The notes beneath the pieces are model-generated. The model was not told the DNA's origin. It made no database searches and saw nothing but the letters and a program-made list of their open reading frames with translations. The position numbers and the translations under genes were made by a program. A DNA stretch of 64,000 nucleotides, taken from the NCBI GenBank assembly GCA_001465935.1, contig LNKV01000012.1, forward strand, positions 381,302 through 445,301, read 5' to 3'. Shown here piece by piece: positions 31,867 through 41,565 of the stretch (position 1 is the stretch's first letter; every line of letters starts with the position of its first letter). This DNA is from Clarireedia homoeocarpa. Its lineage: Eukaryota; Ascomycota; Leotiomycetes; Helotiales; Rutstroemiaceae.

Positions 31867-34674
31867 ATGACGACGAGTCCAGCAACAATGGGCACAGATC
31901 GAAGTTTTACAATGGAGACAATGGAACAAGGACGGGAACAGATAATGGCTTCAAATAAAAGCTCTGAACCCGGCATTGTGCCTGCGCCATTTACCCACCA
32001 AACGTCCACATACATAACTGCAGAACCGAACGAGCTCAGCGATGAATCAGACGAGGCCGACAACATGACTGTATCTAATATATCGAACGATGACGCACAT
32101 TCGATTATTGGAGTCACAATCAGCCATGCAGCTTCACGCATGAAGTCAGCAAGCACACCTGCTGCTGAGAAGGCCGCTGCCATGGACGATTTAGCGGGTG
32201 GTTATTTCGATAGCGATCCCGAGACACCACCAGCGCAGGAACCAGACACACCTAAAGCGATTGATACGGAGACTTCGAAACCTATGCCCGGGGTCGATAA
32301 GCCGTTGCCTAAGTTGCCATCACCAAAACTCGAGAACGGACAAAAGTCACCTCCGACACCATGGCAACCCGGTCCAAAGTCAATGGTGGTGCAGAATGGA
32401 GATAGTGGGCATAGATCATCAATGCAGGGCGTTTTTGACAGTGGACGAAAACGTCAAGGGTCTCTATCCAATGGCGCAGAGGCACTGAGAAAGCTTTTAC
32501 CAAAAAACTTGCCATCAATTGCTCAGGTTGGACATTTATTCGGCACTTCAACAAGTTCGGGTCACAAATCCAGAGCTTCATTCGGTTCGTCAAGAAGTGC
32601 AACGTTTGCCTCAAGTCCCACTTGGTCTTCAAGTACAAAACAAAGAGTTGAAGATGCCCCTCAAGGATTACGACCGCGCCCACATCAAGCTACCAAATCA
32701 TCACCACAAAATGATGCTCTTCGACTAAGTGATGGATCAGAAATACCTGAGCGACCGGCAACCATACGCAGAGCATCTTCTGAGGATTCGATGCTTTACC
32801 ACAGCCTATCTCGAGCTTCTTCTTTAGGCGACGACTCGCGTTTTGAAAACCATCATGACCAAGTTAATTCACGAGTCAAAGCCATTCGAGATTCCTTGCA
32901 AGATCGATCAACATTTCGAATGCCACAAATGCCGAGCATGCCAAGTATGCCCCGTGTACCCAGTTTTGGCTTTAGCATGAACTTCTTGAACTCGAATAAT
33001 TCGTCGTACAGATCAAAGTCAATTACTGATATAAATCCAGGCATTTTGCAGGCAACTGTTACGAAAAAGAAGGCTCTCGAACCGAGTCCGGTGATCCCAG
33101 GATCACCGAAAGTTCCTGGTGTGGTTACTAGTGAGAGCACGAGTGCTACGACAGAAGGTACAGCTCTTGATAGAGCGATAAAAAATTTGACTGGTGATGT
33201 TGTGATCATGGGAGGTTATAGAGGATCTGTCCTTCGATCAGCAAAACCTCCTCATCGTCAATTGTGGGTACCTGTGAAAGTTGGACTTAACATTCGCAAG
33301 GTGAATTTGGAGGTCGGTTTGGATCCAGAAGATGAGGAAACTATGGAGGAAAGGATTTTTGCTTCGGGAATGCTTCAAAATATCGGGCCAGTGGATATCT
33401 CGAGGAGGTTGTTTAAGAAATTACGCGAGTCTGAAAATGCACGAAACGGCAAGCTCAGAGTGTGGGATTATGGGTACGATTGGAGACTAAGTCCACATCT
33501 TTTAAGTCGAAAACTTCAGGCGTTTCTCGAGAAGCTTCCATCAAACCAACGAGGTCCCAACGGAGAACAACCGGAAGGAGCATTAGTTATTGCTCACTCT
33601 TTGGGCGGACTGATAACTCGACACGTTGTGAATCAAAGGCCAGAACTTTTCAGTGGAGTTATCTACGCTGGTGTTCCGCAATCTTGCGTGAACATTCTCG
33701 GACCTTTTAGAAATGGTGATGCTGTACTCTTAAGCTCAAGAGTACTTACGGCGCAAGTGAATTTCACTCTCAGGACGAGTTTTGTTTTACTTCCTGAAAA
33801 TGGAGAATGCTTCTTCGATCTCCACACACGAGAAAAATATCCAGTGGACTTCTTTAATCTCGACGACTGGATCAAGTATCGCTTTTCGCCAGTTACAGAT
33901 CCCCCTCTGCCGCCAATTTCACAATCTAGTAGTGGAATAGGCAGCATCCTGAATCTACCTGGAAGTTTCCTGAATCTTCCCATGGCAGGTAAGAAATCTA
34001 GCTCTGGTACTAGCACCCCATCCTCGCCCAATACCGCTACGCGCAACGAAAACGATGAGCGTAACCCAGCGAACGACCAATCCAAAACAAGCCGTGCTGC
34101 AGACGTCCTCCGCAATATTGAAGGTGGAACCGACCGTACCCTCGCACCTCAAATGGGCAACACTATCAACTCCCCTACCTCTCACACCAAAGGACACAGC
34201 CCCTCCGCGTCCACTTCAGTCTCCACAGCTGTGACTCTTCCCCGCGATAAAGCTATCCAATACCTCCGCCGTACTCTTGCCGAGACGAAACAATTCAAAC
34301 AAGAACTCCATTTCAAGCCCGAATTATCTGAATCAAATCGGTACCCTCCTTTAGCAGTGATCTACGGGAAGTCTATCCCAACCGTGTATGGAGCGAAAGT
34401 TGCAGGGAGAGAGGGAATTCCGTGTCAGGATGTTTATGATAATCTAGCATTTGCGAGCGGTGATGGAGTTTGTCTTGCGAAGGAGGCGATGTTGCCTGAG
34501 GGATATATGTTGGTTAATGGCGGAAAGATCAGGAGTGACAGGGGGCATGTTACTTTACTGGGGGATCTGAATGCGGTGGGTAGGGCGATGGAGGTGTTGA
34601 GGAAGGGGAGAGTCAAGGGAATTGGACAGGGCGTAGCGGTGGGGAAGAGTGCGATTGAGGGAGTGGGTGTGTGA
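31867..34674 (+). CDS. LCAT/PDAT-like alpha/beta-hydrolase (putative lipase or acyltransferase)
   Basis: Single exon, 935 aa, start ATG 31867 (MTTSPATMG); the upstream in-frame extension has no ATG. The first ~430 residues are Ser/Pro-rich and disordered. The hydrolase core runs from about VVIMGGYRGS to the C-terminus: DYGYDWRLSPHLL, then nucleophile elbow AHSLGG with Ser578, HVVNQRPELFSGVIYAGVP, and candidate acid and base Asp866 (GDGV) and His894 (RGHVTLLG). A low-complexity insertion (about 700-800) splits the core before the acid and base, so the triad is assigned by motif spacing only. Resemblance is to fungal LCAT-fold proteins; substrate and location unknown, no signal peptide or membrane anchor obvious. 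Confidence 0.82.
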   Translation: MTTSPATMGTDRSFTMETMEQGREQIMASNKSSEPGIVPAPFTHQTSTYITAEPNELSDESDEADNMTVSNISNDDAHSIIGVTISHAASRMKSASTPAAEKAAAMDDLAGGYFDSDPETPPAQEPDTPKAIDTETSKPMPGVDKPLPKLPSPKLENGQKSPPTPWQPGPKSMVVQNGDSGHRSSMQGVFDSGRKRQGSLSNGAEALRKLLPKNLPSIAQVGHLFGTSTSSGHKSRASFGSSRSATFASSPTWSSSTKQRVEDAPQGLRPRPHQATKSSPQNDALRLSDGSEIPERPATIRRASSEDSMLYHSLSRASSLGDDSRFENHHDQVNSRVKAIRDSLQDRSTFRMPQMPSMPSMPRVPSFGFSMNFLNSNNSSYRSKSITDINPGILQATVTKKKALEPSPVIPGSPKVPGVVTSESTSATTEGTALDRAIKNLTGDVVIMGGYRGSVLRSAKPPHRQLWVPVKVGLNIRKVNLEVGLDPEDEETMEERIFASGMLQNIGPVDISRRLFKKLRESENARNGKLRVWDYGYDWRLSPHLLSRKLQAFLEKLPSNQRGPNGEQPEGALVIAHSLGGLITRHVVNQRPELFSGVIYAGVPQSCVNILGPFRNGDAVLLSSRVLTAQVNFTLRTSFVLLPENGECFFDLHTREKYPVDFFNLDDWIKYRFSPVTDPPLPPISQSSSGIGSILNLPGSFLNLPMAGKKSSSGTSTPSSPNTATRNENDERNPANDQSKTSRAADVLRNIEGGTDRTLAPQMGNTINSPTSHTKGHSPSASTSVSTAVTLPRDKAIQYLRRTLAETKQFKQELHFKPELSESNRYPPLAVIYGKSIPTVYGAKVAGREGIPCQDVYDNLAFASGDGVCLAKEAMLPEGYMLVNGGKIRSDRGHVTLLGDLNAVGRAMEVLRKGRVKGIGQGVAVGKSAIEGVGV

Positions 34675-35552
34675 ATGGATGGATAGATGGATAAAGAAAT
34701 GAATCAACGAAAGGGAAGGAAATTTGGTCGATCTTGTTACTTTGTTAAGAGGCGTATGGTGGGTATTTTGTTACTTGTTTTCCCGAGGGAAAATTGCATT
34801 GCTTGGTGTGGGATAGGCCGATGGGTGGTATTTTCGTTGTCTTATGACTTGGCACGATATTATGCCATGTAGAGCGGAGTTGAACTGGAATTGGAGTTGA
34901 TTTAGATACCAGGAAGAATCCGGAGAGGGAGAAAAAAGATTGATTCAGGTTGATGCTTCTAGTAAGTAGAAAAAGATAGATATCGGCGACGATACAATAC
35001 AATGATTAGAGTGATGTATAAAGGGACGTGGTGGTGCTGTTGAAGTAAAAATGAAATTTTAGATTTGATTGACATCAACAATTGTGCCCATAAATGACCG
35101 AGTGCTTAACCATTATGCCACTGTCATGTACGAATTGCAATACAAGCGGGCAGATCACCGAATGATCAATGGGAGGGTGAAACACTTTGGAGAAGCGATA
35201 CGATTAGCAGGAGGAGAAACACCTAGATGAAGGCAAGGATGCAACCAAATATAGAACTTCAAGGGATGAAAGTCACTCAGACGGGGTGGGGAATGGAAAT
35301 CCAGGTTCTCAATATTGAGCTTACACGTGCTGGGGGAGACTGGTGTCAAGTGTAACGCCATATATTATCGAAGGTCCATTCCTGATCTTTACTTATACAT
35401 ACGTATAGAAACACATCACCGCCCTCACTGTTTATATCCCTCTTGACAAGCATCGTTGTAAGGATATCATATCCTCGTCATTATCCCATTGGTAATCCTT
35501 CCTATCCTCATGCCTTGCTTTCATTTCCTTGTTTCCTTATCTTATCATTATT
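34675..35552. other. Convergent 3' intergenic region
   Basis: Between tails of the lipase-like gene and the EXPERA gene. No gene or repeat seen. Confidence 0.5.
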
Positions 35553-36391
35553 TTATTCTTTCTTGGACAATGACAATTCATCAGATGAAGCTCCGCCAGC
35601 AACCGCAAGTCCCTGAATGATCTCACTTCCAGTAACATATACGATGTACGATGGTACAACCAGCCAGAGACCGCTGAACCCGTCAGATACACTCAAGCTA
35701 CCGAATCGGAGAACTTACTTAGGAATGATCCAGAGAAAAATCAAATCTCCTATACTGTTGTGGCCAATATTCTCATATCCGGAATAGTATTCGTTGAGCC
35801 CTACATCGCATTAGTGGACGAAAGGATAAGGGAGCTAAATTAAAACTCACAATACAACAACGTCTTGCTAACCGTCATCACCGCAGCACTATACCCTACC
35901 AACAGAGCTCGAGCACCCTTCGATCCATCAATATACCTCTGCTCTCCCAAAAACCCCGCATTCTTCGGAGCCCCTCTTCCCTGCGCCCTCGACGGCTTTC
36001 CATACGTATACAGAATGTACAGATAATACCCGTACATCGCCGTCTCCACAATATTCAAGAAAGTCTGAGCATTCGTAAACCCATTGTGCTCATTAAACGC
36101 CTTCCACCCGTATATATAATCAACCCGTCCATATAGCTCATACGGCACCCATAACGGCCAGTGCAACGAGCCGCCGGGCATCGAAAGCGGGCGCAGCATG
36201 CAGTATCCCGCATCCCATATTACGAGCGGCAGTGACACGGCGAGCCAGATGAGCGTGAGGTTCGATGGGGTGTGCGCCCATTTGCCGCCTGTGCGCGCGG
36301 ACGCATTGCGTGTGGGTGTCGTTGAGGTGGCGTGGGTGGGTGTGAGGTTTGGTTCGGGGAACTCTTGGGGATGGCCGCGTGTGGACACCAT
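35553..36391 (-). CDS. EXPERA-domain membrane protein (EBP/TMEM97-like)
   Basis: Minus-strand model join(36391..35851, 35800..35719, 35673..35553), 247 aa; introns of 50 and 45 nt, joins LLYW-LNEYY and IIPN-GLWLVV. After a ~45-residue Thr/Ser-rich head, four or five hydrophobic segments carry the EXPERA pattern: WDAGYCMLRPLSMPGG, WPLWVPYELYGRVDYIYG, NIVETAMYGYYLYILY, and late in the chain WIIPNGLWLVVPSYIVYVTG. Family: EBP sterol isomerase, TM6SF and sigma-2 receptor, ER membrane proteins of sterol and lipid handling. Catalytic activity cannot be claimed. Divergent from FIT2, another ER lipid protein, across 614 bp. Confidence 0.85.
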
Positions 36392-37005
36392 TTTGGAGGA
36401 CTTGGGGATTATTTTGGATATATTACTTATTTTTTCTCACGGCGATGGATTGAGGAAGAGGATGGATGTCGTACGACGGAGATGTAGCTCACTTGAAACT
36501 TGTAACCTTTACCGCATCGGGCGAGGGGCAAACAACAACTGTTGCATCGCCCTCTTTGAGCTTGTTCAAAATTATACAGTAAGCTTTGTAATTGAGATTT
36601 TGATTCAAAGTAAAATCTGTATAATGAGCGGCCTTTCCCTTATATAGATTCCGTTTTCTATATTTCTCTTGATTTTTGAGATTGAATACAATTAGTTAAA
36701 TATTCAGACGTAATCTTGGGTGAAAGAGGACGACATTTCGCGACATCCCGCACGGCAATCAATTCAATCTGGGGAAAGCCCACTGCTCGGTATGATCCTT
36801 GTCCATTTTGGCAGAAAAAACCACAACAACAAAACGTCATAGGCGGCATCCTAAAGCTGGATTGCTCAAAATTTCTCGTTTGTATATCTGGCGACTTCTC
36901 ATTCACATCTTGAATGCCATCACTGTCGCTATATCTGCTCCTCACCCAGTTAATATCCTGTACACAGCAAGCAGTGGGCATTCATGTCATAATAGCTACA
37001 AAGCC
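36392..37005. promoter_or_regulatory. Divergent promoter region of EXPERA and FIT2 genes
   Basis: 614 bp between two start codons. An in-frame upstream extension of the FIT2 frame exists (from 36799) but begins without family similarity. No defined sites. Confidence 0.4.
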
Positions 37006-38004
37006 ATGAGCTCCCCGACCGCAAAAAAGAGGCGCTCGCAGCGAACCCCCGAAATCGTAACAACACCCACCACAACCGCAAAAATGACCGCACGCAAATC
37101 CCCCTTCATACCCACCTCCTTCGAGGCCATCCTCCTCTCCATCTATCCCGCGACGCTGGTCATCGGCTCCATTTTCTCCAGCATCAATCCGCAGGTCCGC
37201 ACATCGGAATACAGTCCTGCGCTGCAGTCTCATCCCGCGAGCACCGCGCCGTCGTATTTCGCGAAGAAGAGCAACGTCTTCAATCAGCTGTTTGTCAAGA
37301 AAGGCTGGTTCTGGATCACGCTTAGCTATTTCTTCTTCCTACTTACGCATCCGTCGACCGGGCCGCCGGGCTCGCTGATCCTCACGCCACGAAGGGTGCG
37401 CGGCACGATTCGATGGGCGCTGGTTACGACGTGGTGGATCTTCGTTACGCAATGGTTTTTTGGCCCGGCGATTATTGATCGCGGGTTCGTTCTTACGGGT
37501 GGGCAGTGTGAGTTGGTGCGCGATGCGGAGAAGGGTAATGTGGAGATGGATGATACGAGGCAGTTTGTTACGGGTATTGCATGTAAAGCTGTGGGAGGGA
37601 AGTGGAAAGGGGGGCATGATATTAGTGGACATGTTTTCCTGTTGGTTCTTGGGAGCATGTTTCTTTTCCAGGAGGTTCTGCATGTTGTTCTGAGAAGCAT
37701 GGGTGTGAAAGAGGAGCGAAGTATTGTAATGCCTGATGGGGCAGTCAAGAGCGCGGAGGTGGAAGCCTCATCATATAATGAGGCGGACAGTGTAAATCAG
37801 GGTTGGATGAGCTTTAGTGTGAGGGTTGTGTTGGCTGTTGCGGGCTTGAGCTTGTTCATGCTTGCTATGACGGCTATCTACTTTCATACTTGGTTTGAAA
37901 AGTTCACAGGGCTGGTAGTCGCATTTTTGGGCATCTTCACTACATATTTCTTGCCGAGAGTGGTTCCGGCTGTTAGAGGCATTGTGGGGATGCCGGGGAT
38001 TTAG
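37006..38004 (+). CDS. FIT2 family ER lipid-droplet protein (Scs3/Yft2-like)
   Basis: Single exon, 332 aa, start MSSPTAKKRR (ATG 37006). Six hydrophobic segments. The signature of the family is present: HDISGHVFLL with the conserved His at 209, and YFHTWFEKFTGL with the second conserved His at 294. The N-terminal head is basic and cytosolic. Family knowledge: FIT2 proteins are ER diphosphatases acting on acyl-CoA and needed for lipid-droplet budding and ER homeostasis; both histidines are required. Everything needed for activity appears intact. Confidence 0.93.
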   Translation: MSSPTAKKRRSQRTPEIVTTPTTTAKMTARKSPFIPTSFEAILLSIYPATLVIGSIFSSINPQVRTSEYSPALQSHPASTAPSYFAKKSNVFNQLFVKKGWFWITLSYFFFLLTHPSTGPPGSLILTPRRVRGTIRWALVTTWWIFVTQWFFGPAIIDRGFVLTGGQCELVRDAEKGNVEMDDTRQFVTGIACKAVGGKWKGGHDISGHVFLLVLGSMFLFQEVLHVVLRSMGVKEERSIVMPDGAVKSAEVEASSYNEADSVNQGWMSFSVRVVLAVAGLSLFMLAMTAIYFHTWFEKFTGLVVAFLGIFTTYFLPRVVPAVRGIVGMPGI

Positions 38005-38518
38005 AAGGGTATTGTAGTAATAGATTAATGACACATAAATGTCTGATTTTCTAAGGCATAGCTCGCCTTACCATGTTGAAGAGAATGGAAGCTGTAACAT
38101 CCGTTGGTCTGTTCATTGTGGGCTAAGGTATCAGCACTGGTACTATTTTCATCATTAAATCAGAGGGTTGGTTCGCTGAAGCTTCCCAGCAGTCAGAAAC
38201 AACAAGGAAGGTCGACGCCCCTCCTAGTCTAGTTTCGGGTTCTAGGCGAGCCCCGCACTTGATACACTGTCTGTTCCATACCTCAAAACGAGGGAGTTCG
38301 TGAAAATAGCTCGGCGTAGAGACGTCTTCATGATCACTTGCTTCCTAGGTGCAAAATTGAAAGGAATTGGCAAATTAAGCCATAATATTTATCTCTATCA
38401 AAGTAACCAAGTGATTACCTTTGCAATCCAAAGTAGAAGTTATAACCCGTAAACCAACATAGGAAATATTTTACAAAAAGTAGAGCCCATCATAGAGGCC
38501 GTTCTGTCATCTCAGAAT
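38005..38518. other. Convergent 3' intergenic region
   Basis: Nothing recognised between FIT2 and the repeat-precursor gene. Confidence 0.5.
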
Positions 38519-39406
38519 CTAATTCACCAAGTTGCCTTCGGCATCAATCTCATTACCCTCAGCATCATAGTTGAAGTCGCGCTTTTGCTTCTTCGCAGCG
38601 CGGTCCACCAGCTGTCCATTCGCATCGATCTCGTTGCCATCGGCGTCATAGTTGAAATCTCTCTGAACGATGTTACCGTCCGCATCTATTTCGTTGCCAT
38701 CGGCGTCGTAGTTGAAATCTCTTTGTACGATGTTGCCCTCGGCATCGATTTCATTGCCGTCAGCATCGTAGTTGAAGTCTCTTTGAACGATATTCCCCTC
38801 GGCATCGATCTCATTTCCCTCAGCATCGTAGTTGAAGTCACGCTTTTGTTTCTTAGCCTTCTTTGCGGCCTCATCGTCTAAGATCTCGTTTCCATCTGCA
38901 TCATATTCGAAAGCTGGTTTGAGATTAGTTGGCAAGCTTCGGTGTGCTGAAAGTCTTGAATATGACTTACCACCTCTCTTTATGACATTGCCCTCTGCAT
39001 CAATTTCATCACCATCCTCGTTGTAGAGGAAATCACGCTTTTCAGCGCTATCAGCTGGTAAAATTTCGTTTCCGTCTGCGTCGTAGTCAAAGTCTGAGTT
39101 GAGGTTAGACAATATATTCACTCCCATCGTACTGAACAGGACATACCTCTTTGTACAACATTTCCCTCTGCATCTATCTCATCACCATCTGCGTTGTAGC
39201 TGAAATCTAGATAGGGAGTCAGTGACTGCAAAGACTGATAGGCACTCTTCAATGAAAAGATACTACTAACCACGAGCCACAGACTTGTGAACGCTACCCT
39301 CAGCAGCCACAGAACGAGCAACAGCGTTGCTCATACCAGTAGGTGCCGCTTGGACAGCCAACATGGCGCAGAAGGCCAGAATCACACTTGCCGTTGAGGA
39401 ACGCAT
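38519..39406 (-). CDS. Secreted Kex2-processed repeat precursor (KEP), nine acidic DFxYDADGNE repeats
   Basis: Minus-strand model join(39406..39271, 39206..39147, 39093..38971, 38913..38519), 237 aa; introns of 64, 53 and 57 nt. MRSSTASVILAFCAMLAVQA is a signal peptide. After a ~25-residue leader come nine repeats of about 20 residues with core DFNYDADGNEIDAEGN and spacer IVQR; variants are DFSYNADGDE, DFDYDADGNE, DFLYNEDGDE and AFEYDADGNE. Repeats are preceded by AR, QR, KR or the longer basic spacers KKAKKQKR and AAKKQKR. KR is the classical Kex2 site; QR would be a weak one. Family knowledge: such KEPs release short peptides in the Golgi, among them pheromones and precursors of cyclic peptides. 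Each released peptide has one Phe and one Tyr in an acidic context. All three introns lie in phase 1 at the first codon of a repeat. The DADGNE box also resembles a calcium-binding loop. No UstYa gene adjoins it; the nearest is 17 kb away. Confidence 0.9.
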
Positions 39407-40376
39407 ATTGAATGTAAAATGAATTAACGTAATAAAATCGTTTATAGAATGGATTGAAGAAATATCAGTCCAGCTGAGGCAGTACAAAAAAAGGACAAGC
39501 ACAGATTTGTAAAGAGATAAGTTATGTATAGAAGAAATAGCTTGAAAAGTAGAGGGAATATCGCATATATATACCCACTCTCGTACTTGTACTAGATATT
39601 CACATGCACGATAGATACGATTGAGCGGTGGCTACTCCAACGCCATCGGAAACAATACTTGTCAGACCCTTAATGCTTTGCAGGAAAAGCTTAGCACTTT
39701 TAGCTGCCAGGGAGAGTGTGCTCGGACTATGCGCAGCGAAAGCTGGTGGGTTTGACAGAGCCGGATATGTGATTTCCAGCTGTTGCAATGGCCAAAGTAC
39801 ATTTTCCCAAATGGATTATAACCATCAAGTACACGATTGTTCGATTGTCTAATTTCTAGTAGGACAGTTGAAATGTATGATGAAGACAATATTAAATATC
39901 CAGTGGAATAATCGGTTACGCAACCATGATATTGAATAATTCCAGGTAAATTATTAGGCAGAAAATCAAGATAATGAGCCAGGCCTAGAGGAACACTCAA
40001 TAGCCAGATTCAATCGAGGGGGAGATTTCTTCACAACACTTACGCTTTGATGAAAATGGTTGAAACAGCAGCGCGTCCGAAGCAGACAGAGTAATAACAG
40101 CCGCTTGTTTTACTTCCCCTCGCAAGGATACAACGAATCGGCAAGAGGCTCTGGAACAACATGGATGGCAATTTGTCACAAACGGAAATCATTGCGGACA
40201 AACTTGGAACGTGATACAGTATTCCTGGTAAATACCGAATTACTCGCAACTCTTCTCTTCCTATCGAAACCAGGGCGACTAGTAGTATGAATCATAGCCA
40301 CCTAAAACCCCTACAAACCCAAACTATGGAGGATGCCAAAAATTCAGAATAAACGGTATGAAAAGACGCTAATATA
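39407..40376. other. Intergenic, nothing recognised
   Basis: Promoter of the KEP gene on the minus strand, then about 900 bp without a gene or repeat that I can support. Confidence 0.5.
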
Positions 40377-41211
40377 TCAACAAGCACAACCTTCCTTCGA
40401 TGCATTATCCCTCGGTCCTGTCAGGTTGACTCTAGACTGGTCTTCTGCTCTGCTTGCGCTTGCTTGTGTGCCACCGGGTCCTCTAGCACCCTTGAGTGAT
40501 GTCTCCGGGATAGCATTTGCGATGGCTGTGAACACTTCCGTCACATTTGTGCCAAGCTTAGCACTGGTCTCAAAGAATAATAGTCCTTCTTCTTCCGCAT
40601 ATGATTTGGCTTCCGCAGTCGATACCTTTCTCGCATCGCCACTTGCGTCTTCGCCTTCAGCAGGTTCTTCTTCGTCGCCTAGATTGCCTTCACCCTCGTT
40701 TGTAAGATCCAACTTGTTGCCCACAAGAGCTATAACGATTCCCGGCGATGCTTGTCTCTGGAGTTCTGCGACCCAGTGCTTTGCTTTAACGAGCGATGTT
40801 GGTTTTGTCAGATCGTATACGACAAGAGCAGATTGGGCATTTCGATAGTACATAGGAGCGAGAGATGCGAAACGTTCTTGTCCAGCAGTATCCCAGATTT
40901 CGAACTTGATCGTTCTTGTAGGTAGATTACATTTTTGTGTTAGAAACGCAGCTATAGCCATGATTGTTAGTCAAATTCTTCGAGAATTGATGCGAGTCAA
41001 ATGAGGCTATCATACCTCCAATTGTAGGTTCCTTGTTTTCTTGGAAATCGTTGTTTACAAACCGCAGTACGAGAGAGGACTAAGAACGGTGAGTAGATTT
41101 AACAATGATCGTTGAACGCTCTGCGATTACCTTTCCTACAGCTGCTTCGCCCAAAAGAACCAGCTTGACGCTGGAACTTGGCTTTGGAGCCGATGCCGTT
41201 GAATCCGCCAT
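40377..41211 (-). CDS. Rab5-type small GTPase (Ypt5/Vps21 family)
   Basis: Minus-strand model join(41211..41131, 41079..41016, 40951..40377), 239 aa; introns of 51 and 64 nt, start MADSTASAPKPSSSVK. All G-box motifs are present: P-loop GEAAVGKS (about 21-28), effector region FQENKEPTIGAAFLTQ with the switch I Thr, WDTAGQERF, GNKLD, and ETSAK. The C-terminus CAC is a double-geranylgeranylation signal. An acidic insertion of ~20 residues after GNKLDLT (EGEGNLGDEEEPAEGEDAS) is common in filamentous-fungal Rab5. Role: early endosome fusion and transport. Divergent from KRI1, 354 bp apart. Confidence 0.93.
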
Positions 41212-41565
41212 ACGTCACAATGCGGTCGGATACTGGGAGTTTGTAAACCGTCGTCTTTGAAATGTTGATTGAATTTTTGATGGCGCAGAGGTCTAAATAT
41301 AGTCGCTGTCAGTGTACTGTAGTCCTGGACAGTGTTCTTGATGAATCCGGGTATCTTTATGATATGAAGTTGCTTCGATACGGTAGGCACCTCTGCTTTG
41401 GGAGGAAGATCAATGAATGGCCGGGCTGAGGAGCCCCCAATTTGAAAACGGTTTAGTGGCGGAGGATCTGCTCTACTTTCTCCGACCGACAAAATAATTT
41501 TTTTTGATTAAATATTCTGGCACTTTTCCACGGCACCACAATTGCAGACAATTGAATCCATAAAA
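41212..41565. promoter_or_regulatory. Divergent promoter region of Rab5 and KRI1 genes
   Basis: 354 bp between two start codons; no specific site assigned. Confidence 0.4.
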
